Shown here: positions 5,862-9,909 of the stretch, one piece after another | How the letters are laid out: the number at the start of each line of letters is the position of its first letter | Numbering within the stretch: the stretch's first letter is position 1 | Source: Cyanobacteria bacterium UBA11370 | GTDB lineage: Bacteria; Cyanobacteriota; Cyanobacteriia; Cyanobacteriales; Coleofasciculaceae | Length of the DNA: 9,909 nt | NCBI GenBank assembly: GCA_003486645.1 | Contig: DNGI01000175.1 | Coordinates: 1-9,909 of the forward strand | Direction: 5' to 3' | Made by a program: the position numbers and the translations under genes | Notes under the pieces: generated by a model | What the model saw: only the letters and a program-made list of their open reading frames with translations | Databases searched by the model: none | Told to the model about the DNA's origin: nothing

Positions 5862-6278
5862 ATGTGGGCAGGAATACACTGGGTTGAATGGTCAGAATTT
5901 AAAGAGCGATATGGCACAAATCTGAAAAGAGTCCGCATGATTCAAGGATTAGAGGCGGCGATGGAAGCATTAAAAGTTGCTGGGTGTCGTGCAATCTATA
6001 TTAATGGGAGTTTTGTCACAAGTGAACCTAACCCAAATGACTTTGATGCTTGTTGGGATAGAGATGAAGTTGATATCGATTACCTGAGAACTAATGCCCC
6101 AATTGTACTAAATTTTTACAATCGGGAGGCACAAAAAGCTAAGTATAAGGGAGATATTTTTCCCTCAGATCAGCTAGTTGACGATGAAGGTAAAATGTGT
6201 ATAGATTTCTTTCAAGGAGACAGGAACCAAAACCCCAAAGGTATTATTGCTATCGATTTATTTAGGTGGGAACCATGA
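5862..6278 (+). CDS. Minimal nucleotidyltransferase-like protein (DUF6932 type)
   Basis: A 138-residue protein with the pol-beta nucleotidyltransferase signature: GSFVTSEPNPNDFDACWD, i.e. GSF-x8-DxD, from residue 49. A candidate third carboxylate lies in CIDFFQ (near 115) or AIDLF (near 133). GIHWVEWSEFKERYGTN at the start and AQKAKYKGDIFPSDQ later match what I recall of DUF6932 proteins. Such enzymes transfer a nucleotide to protein, tRNA or small molecules; the substrate here is unknown. ATG 5862 has only a weak AGG upstream. The frame stays open without another start back to 5799, and family members have some 10 more N-terminal residues, so the start may be altered. It overlaps the HTH gene as ATGA, so the two are co-translated. 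It is a candidate toxin or modifier of a two-gene system. Confidence 0.75.
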   Translation: MWAGIHWVEWSEFKERYGTNLKRVRMIQGLEAAMEALKVAGCRAIYINGSFVTSEPNPNDFDACWDRDEVDIDYLRTNAPIVLNFYNREAQKAKYKGDIFPSDQLVDDEGKMCIDFFQGDRNQNPKGIIAIDLFRWEP

Positions 6279-6778
6279 TTAAGAATGAACTCCAGTATGA
6301 GGTGACAAAAGATTGGGCAGAAAAATTTGCGCGAGCAATAGTAGCTGTGCGTCAAAGTGAAGAAAGGAGAAAGACCGATCCGGATGGATGGCAACTTCTC
6401 CAAGATTCTTACCAAAGTCAGCTTGAAAGTCTGCAAGATGAAATTGATGAATATGAAACCCTCATTGCCCATGATCCTAATCAGCCAGTTGTTCTTAATC
6501 TAGATGATATTAACAAAATATCAGAGCTTTTGATTAAAGCGAGGATTGCCTTTAAAATAACTCAAAAAGAACTGGCATATATGTGCGATCGCACGGAAGA
6601 TGAAATCAAAGCTTACGAAGAGAGAAACTATCACAATAGTAGTTTTCTAGATTTTCTGGCTGTGATTGATTCTCTGGGGATTCAGTGCCAAGAGGGTCGG
6701 TTTTATGCGGTGTTGGATGACTTTTATAAAGACCGTTTAGTGGCGATTCGGCAATCTGAAAACTTTAATGCGGCTTGA
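6275..6778 (+). CDS. XRE-type HTH protein with N-terminal coiled coil, probable antitoxin/regulator
   Basis: A 167-residue protein. Residues about 1-60 are helical and charged (DWAEKFARAIVAVRQSEER, then YQSQLESLQDEIDEYETLIAH), a likely coiled coil. Residues about 78-135 form an XRE/Cro helix-turn-helix: ISELLIKARIAFKITQKELA, MCDRTEDEIKAYEERNY, FLDFLAVIDSLGIQ. This two-part layout recurs in cyanobacterial and other bacterial HTH proteins encoded beside small toxin-like or nucleotidyltransferase genes. ATG 6275 is chosen over GTG 6266 because AGGTGG (6264-6269) sits 5 nt before it and the ATGA overlap is typical of coupled genes. It probably binds the operon promoter and the partner protein. 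A HIP1 site lies in the gene at 6585. Confidence 0.78.
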   Translation: MIKNELQYEVTKDWAEKFARAIVAVRQSEERRKTDPDGWQLLQDSYQSQLESLQDEIDEYETLIAHDPNQPVVLNLDDINKISELLIKARIAFKITQKELAYMCDRTEDEIKAYEERNYHNSSFLDFLAVIDSLGIQCQEGRFYAVLDDFYKDRLVAIRQSENFNAA

Positions 6779-6939
6779 TGACTAAACAATACTACAAACA
6801 AAAAATGACTCATCATGAATTGTCAGATTCGACTTGTGTGACAAAGGTTTGGATGAGAGAAACTTTGGCAACGGATGGTGTAGCGGATGTAGCGGATGGG
6901 TTATTGGTTTGTTTGTTAGGTTTATTTTTTAGGACTTAG
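6778..6939 (+). CDS. Possible 53-residue ORF coupled to the HTH gene
   Basis: An ATG at 6778 overlaps the stop of the HTH gene (TGATG) and opens a frame of 53 codons to TAG 6937-6939. It begins MTKQYYKQKMTHHELSDS, carries a repeat-derived TDGVADVADG and ends in a hydrophobic GLLVCLLGLFF. No Shine-Dalgarno sequence is visible, and part of the coding sequence is the GTAGCGGAT tandem repeat. It is not recognised. It could be a coupled small protein with a membrane tail, or chance. Confidence 0.25.
   Translation: MTKQYYKQKMTHHELSDSTCVTKVWMRETLATDGVADVADGLLVCLLGLFFRT
6880..6897. repeat. GTAGCGGAT tandem repeat (2 units)
   Basis: Two perfect 9-bp copies of GTAGCGGAT are preceded by a divergent copy (CAACGGATG, 6869-6877). 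The core AGCGGAT recurs in a 12-bp array at the right edge of the window (9870-9909). Confidence 0.7.
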
Positions 6940-6987
6940 GCAAAAAGTCTTTGAATCACTATCTGTAGGGGTGCATTGATATGCATT

Positions 6988-7174
6988 GGTGTCAACCTAA
7001 CGCTCTTCTGGGCGGTTGAAACCGCAGCTATACAAACAAAACCTGCCTATCGCGCTTGCGCTGCGCGTAGCGCACCACGCAGGTTTCAAAACTCTAGTTT
7101 TTCCGGCGAGTCCGCGCAGGCGAACTTCGTTTTTATAGCTGCGAATTCCATTCGCCAGGGCTTAAGTTGACACC
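6988..7174. repeat. MITE-like palindromic element
   Basis: The element starts GGTGTCAACCTAACGC and ends with a near reverse complement (GTTGACACC at 7166-7174). Inner arms pair again: GCAGCTATACAAACAAA (7024-7040) with 7126-7142 (15 of 17). Each arm carries a small hairpin, GCGGTT-GA-AACCGC (7012-7025) and GCGAAT-TCC-ATTCGC (7141-7155). The centre is GC-rich (ACCTGC 7041-7046, and GCAGGT 7079-7084 pairs with it). ATTGATATGC flanks both sides (6975-6984, 7179-7188). It has no transposase gene. Similar palindromic intergenic elements are, from memory, dispersed in many filamentous cyanobacteria. Confidence 0.75.
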
Positions 7175-7188
7175 GATGATTGATATGC

Positions 7189-7398
7189 GTTCTCACTATT
7201 CTATATGGCGACAAGACTTGGGTAGAATTTCCTTTCCTTGCCCACACTTCACCCAAAACCTAACCAAGTATGATAATCTCTCCTCATCCGACAACCACCA
7301 CAGGCAAGGGAATCAGAAAAATGTACTCATCATAACCAAATGTAGCCCTGCCTCAATGGATAATACCTCAATCCGTCTTTGCCAGGAGCATTATTAGA
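7189..7398. promoter_or_regulatory. Leader region of the nucleoside-type ABC operon
   Basis: Noncoding stretch upstream of the substrate-binding protein gene. It contains GTACTCATCATAAC (7323-7336), one base off the NtcA consensus GTA-N8-TAC, followed 24 bp later by GATAATAC (7359-7366) as a possible -10 element. Both are weak matches. No attenuator or riboswitch fold was recognised. Confidence 0.3.
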
Positions 7399-8577
7399 GT
7401 GAATCGTAGAATGTCTATGCACCTATCCCGCCGTCAGATTATTCGCGGTATTTTAGCCACCACCGCCTTTGCAGCAACGACCAAATTTGGTACAGGATGC
7501 AGTTCCGGGACTCAAAGTCAAGCAGGTTCGGCAGGAACGAAGGATCTAATTATTGGATTTATTTACGTTGGTCCAAAAGACGACTACGGCTATAATCAAG
7601 CTCATGCGGAAGGTGCAGCGGGGATTGCCAAGTTACCTGGGGTAAAAATTGTTGAACAAGCTAGCGTTCCTGAAACCACAGAAGTGCAGGAAGCGATGGG
7701 GAGTATGATCGAACAGGATGGGGCAACGATTCTATTTCCTACCTCCTTTGGTTACTTCGATCCTCATGTTTTGAAAGTTGCACAGGAATACCCGGATGTT
7801 CAATTCTTGCATTGCGGCGGACTTTATATGGAAGGAAAACATCCGAAGAATATCAGTACCTATTTTGGTTATATTGATGAGGCTCAATATATTGCGGGTA
7901 TTGTTGCAGGACAAGCCACGAAGAGTAATAAATTAGGGTTTATTGCTGCCAAACCTATCCCTCAAGTTTTACGAAATATTAATAGCTTTACGTTAGGCGC
8001 ACGGAGCGTTAATCCTAAAGCTATGACTCAAGTTATTTTCACGGGAGATTGGTCTTTACCTGTTAAAGAAGCTGAAGCGACTAATAGTTTGGCAGATCAG
8101 GGAATTGATGTAATTACCTGTCACGTTGATAGCCCAAAAGTTATTGTTGAAACGGCTGAAAAACGCGGCCTTTTTGCTAGTGGTTTCCATGCTAATCAAT
8201 CTGAACTTGCACCGAAAGGATATTTAACGGGTGCAGAGTGGGATTGGACAAGTGTTTACACGAAATATGTGGAAATGCTGCAAGCTGGAAAAACGACAGC
8301 GAATGGAGGTATTCCTCATTTAATCAGAGGTGGATTTAAGGAAGGATTTTTGAAACTTTCACCTTATGGTTCAGCCGTCAGTGAGGATGCGAAGAAAGAT
8401 GCTGATGCTGCGAAAGCAAAGTTTCTTGAAGGCAATATGGTGATTTATAAAGGGTCTTTGAAAGATAATACAGGGAAAGAAGTGGTTGCAGCCGGAAAGG
8501 AGTATAAACAGCAAGATCCTGAATTGGAAAAGATGAATTGGTTATCCGATGGGGTGATTGGGAAAGTTGGGAGTTAG
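7399..8577 (+). CDS. BMP-family ABC transporter substrate-binding lipoprotein
   Basis: A 392-residue protein of the BMP/Med/PnrA family (PF02608), whose characterised members bind purine nucleosides for ABC uptake. The N-terminus has SRRQIIRG (residues 10-17), a hydrophobic stretch and Cys34 in GTGC, so it looks like a lipoprotein, possibly exported by the Tat system. Family marks are GFIYVGPKDDYGYNQAHAEG near residue 52, ILFPTSFGYFDP near 111, FGYIDEAQYIAGIVAG near 156, and FTGDWSLPVKEAEATNSLAD near 214. GTG 7399 is chosen because AGGAG (7384-7388) lies 10 nt upstream; ATG 7411 would be too far. The cognate permease follows after 200 bp of heptad repeats. The ligand is inferred: nucleosides, or in cyanobacteria perhaps another purine-like or small compound. 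Confidence 0.9.
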   Translation: MNRRMSMHLSRRQIIRGILATTAFAATTKFGTGCSSGTQSQAGSAGTKDLIIGFIYVGPKDDYGYNQAHAEGAAGIAKLPGVKIVEQASVPETTEVQEAMGSMIEQDGATILFPTSFGYFDPHVLKVAQEYPDVQFLHCGGLYMEGKHPKNISTYFGYIDEAQYIAGIVAGQATKSNKLGFIAAKPIPQVLRNINSFTLGARSVNPKAMTQVIFTGDWSLPVKEAEATNSLADQGIDVITCHVDSPKVIVETAEKRGLFASGFHANQSELAPKGYLTGAEWDWTSVYTKYVEMLQAGKTTANGGIPHLIRGGFKEGFLKLSPYGSAVSEDAKKDADAAKAKFLEGNMVIYKGSLKDNTGKEVVAAGKEYKQQDPELEKMNWLSDGVIGKVGS

Positions 8578-8626
8578 TTGTTTGTTGTTTGTTGTTAGTT
8601 GTTTGTCGTTTGTTGTTTGTCGTTTG
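8578..8626. repeat. Heptad array 1 (TTGTTTG type, 7 units)
   Basis: Seven 7-bp units start directly after the stop codon of the binding-protein gene: TTGTTTG, TTGTTTG, TTGTTAG, TTGTTTG, TCGTTTG, TTGTTTG, TCGTTTG. The preceding GAGTTAG, which holds the stop codon, looks like a degenerate further unit. The strand is almost free of A. Its units are complementary to those of the next array. Confidence 0.95.
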
Positions 8627-8642
8627 CAAATACAAATAATGG

Positions 8643-8775
8643 AATAATCAATAACCAACAACTAACAACCAATAACCAACAACTAACAACCAATAACCAA
8701 TAACCAACAACCAATAACTAACAACCAACAACCAATAACCAATAACCAACAACCAATAACCAACAACTAACAACA
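8643..8775. repeat. Heptad array 2 (AAYAAYY type, 19 units)
   Basis: Nineteen consecutive 7-bp units, mainly AATAACC, AACAACC and AACAACT, with one degenerate unit at each end, run to 4 bp before the permease start codon. The plus strand has no G from 8643 through 8781. No ribosome binding site exists between the array and the ATG. Confidence 0.96.
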
Positions 8776-8779
8776 AATT

Positions 8780-9865
8780 ATGATTAATCGTCAACACTGG
8801 CGGGGAATTGCTGAAGCGATTTGTTTACCTATTGCCGCCTTGCTTTTTTCATTAGTTTTGTTTGGCATATTCTGTGCCGCAGCAGGGGCTAATCCATTTG
8901 AAGTTTATGCTTCAATTTATAAAGCTGCATTTGGGAGTGGATTTTCGTTTCAAAATACCCTGATCCGAGCGGCTCCTTTAATGTTAACCTCTCTATGTAC
9001 GGCTCTCCCAGCACGTTTAGGCTTAGTGATTATTGGGAATGAGGGAGCATTAGTTGTTGGTGGGTTAGGCGCTGTTGCTGCTGGATTGGCTTTAGAGAAT
9101 GCACCGCCTTTAATTGTGCAAATTTCGATGGCGCTGGGGGGGGTTATTTGTGGTGGCGTGTGGATTGGTGCAGTTGGTGCATTGCGTCATTATCGCGCTG
9201 TGAATGAAACAATTAGCAGTTTGCTGCTAAACTATATTGCGATCGCCCTTTTGAACCATCTTGTGGAGGGACCTTGGAAAGACCCTAGTTCTTTAAACAA
9301 GCCCTCCACTTACCCCATTGCTGATATTAATATGTTGGGGAAAATTGGCGATAGTCGCGTTCATTACGGTTTAATTTACGGTTTGATTGCTTGTGCGATC
9401 GCCTATTTCTTAATTCAACGTACCACGTTTGGATTCGCGGCTCGTACTGCTGGGGGAAATATTCGAGCGGCTAGAATTGCAGGTCTTCCTGTTGGTAAAT
9501 TAACAATGGCAATTTGTTTTTTAGCAGGTTCTTGTGCTGGGTTAGCTGGAATGGTAGAAGTTGCAGCGGTGCAAGGTAGAGCTAATGCTTCGCTGAATGC
9601 GAATTATGGGTATAGTGGAATTTTAGTCGCATTTATTGCCCGACACAATCCTCTTGCTGCGGCTGTTGTTGCGGTTTTATTGGGTGGAATTCTGGCGAGT
9701 GGTGGTATTTTGCAGCGAGTTCATAATTTGCCAGATGCAACGGTTTTGGTATTTCAAGGTTTAGTTTTTTTGGTTGTTTTGTTTAGTGAATCGCTGTATG
9801 GTCGTTTCTCTATTTTTAAGGAACGAGAAGTGGTTAGTGAGCAAGGATCGACTGTTAGTGTATAA
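8780..9865 (+). CDS. ABC transporter permease, BMP/nucleoside type (BPD_transp_2)
   Basis: A 361-residue inner-membrane permease of the RbsC/LivH-like family (PF02653), close to nucleoside permeases of the NupP/YufP type. Hydrophobic segments include PIAALLFSLVLFGIFCAAAG (residues about 17-36), the GNEGALVVGGLGAVAAGLAL stretch near 86, ISMALGGVICGGVWIGAVGA near 115, and several from 200 to the end. NETISSLLLNYIAIALL (near 141) followed by EGPWKDPSSLNKPSTYPI is typical of this subgroup. It contains GLPVGKLTMAICFLAGSCAG (234-253) and NYGYSGILVAFIARHNPLAA (275-294), which form the usual coupling and gating part. The ATG at 8780 has no Shine-Dalgarno sequence because heptad repeats run up to it. 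An ATPase and a second permease, expected partners, are not in the window. A run of eight G lies at 9136-9143. Confidence 0.9.
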   Translation: MINRQHWRGIAEAICLPIAALLFSLVLFGIFCAAAGANPFEVYASIYKAAFGSGFSFQNTLIRAAPLMLTSLCTALPARLGLVIIGNEGALVVGGLGAVAAGLALENAPPLIVQISMALGGVICGGVWIGAVGALRHYRAVNETISSLLLNYIAIALLNHLVEGPWKDPSSLNKPSTYPIADINMLGKIGDSRVHYGLIYGLIACAIAYFLIQRTTFGFAARTAGGNIRAARIAGLPVGKLTMAICFLAGSCAGLAGMVEVAAVQGRANASLNANYGYSGILVAFIARHNPLAAAVVAVLLGGILASGGILQRVHNLPDATVLVFQGLVFLVVLFSESLYGRFSIFKEREVVSEQGSTVSV

Positions 9866-9869
9866 GGTT

Positions 9870-9909
9870 GGCAGCGGATTGGGTAGCGGATGTGGCAGCG
9901 GATTGGGTA
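9870..9909. repeat. 12-bp tandem repeat with AGCGGAT core, cut by window edge
   Basis: GGCAGCGGATTG, GGTAGCGGATGT, GGCAGCGGATTG, then GGTA at the end of the window. It begins 4 bp after the permease stop codon and shares the AGCGGAT core with 6880-6897. The array probably continues beyond the window. Confidence 0.85.

Noticed and set aside
6976..7170. 64-codon open frame
   Set aside because: It coincides almost exactly with the palindromic MITE-like element, so its openness reflects repeat composition.
7167..7397. 76-codon open frame just upstream of the binding-protein gene
   Set aside because: No ribosome binding site, no recognisable motif, and composition of leader DNA. It ends next to the SD-bearing GTG start of the real gene.
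8378..8635. 85-codon minus-strand open frame
   Set aside because: It starts in the heptad repeat (repetitive TTNNKQQ residues) and runs antisense to the binding-protein gene.
8578..8775. CRISPR array
   Set aside because: Units are 7 bp, contiguous and without spacers; no cas genes are nearby.

Overview
The window looks like accessory chromosome (or large plasmid) from a filamentous cyanobacterium. The palindrome GCGATCGC (HIP1) occurs six times (222, 3773, 4263, 6585, 9239, 9395). There is a Uma2-family gene of the type that is highly expanded in cyanobacteria, a cyanobacterial-style IS5/IS427-group element, and several arrays of 7-bp tandem repeats. All family assignments come from reading the sequence; no searches were run.

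Layout. (1) 1-1750: a Uma2 endonuclease gene on the minus strand, then a plus-strand PD-(D/E)XK-like protein whose catalytic (D/E)xK triad appears to be lost, followed by the stub of a translationally coupled gene and a GTCATTA heptad array. (2) 1776-2494: a ParE-type toxin and Phd/YefM-type antitoxin operon on the minus strand, with two palindromes upstream of the antitoxin that carry TGTACA-like cores. (3) 2563-5591: a phage Gp157-like gene with a good terminator, then a graveyard: a sigma-70 N-terminal fragment, a complete 883-bp IS5-family element, a DNA polymerase III beta-clamp (dnaN) fragment, and the C-terminal half of an IS1634-family transposase fused in frame to the clamp fragment. 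(4) 5862-6939: a two-gene operon of a minimal nucleotidyltransferase-like protein (DUF6932 type) and an XRE-type HTH protein overlapping by 4 bp, plus a possible small third ORF. This is the best candidate for a poorly described toxin-antitoxin or defence-like pair. (5) 6975-7188: a MITE-like palindromic element with terminal inverted repeats and flanking 10-bp direct repeats. (6) 7399-9865: a BMP-family (Med/PnrA-like) substrate-binding protein and a cognate ABC permease, probably for nucleosides. They are separated by 200 bp made almost wholly of two heptad arrays of opposite strand composition that could pair in the mRNA.

The genes fall into three functional groups: small selfish or defence pairs (ParE/Phd, nucleotidyltransferase/HTH), relics of a replication or phage-like module (Gp157, sigma, beta clamp) broken by insertion sequences, and a nutrient-uptake operon whose remaining components (ATPase, second permease) are not in the window. 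The IS junctions suggest recombination between IS copies that deleted DNA between a sigma gene and a dnaN paralogue.
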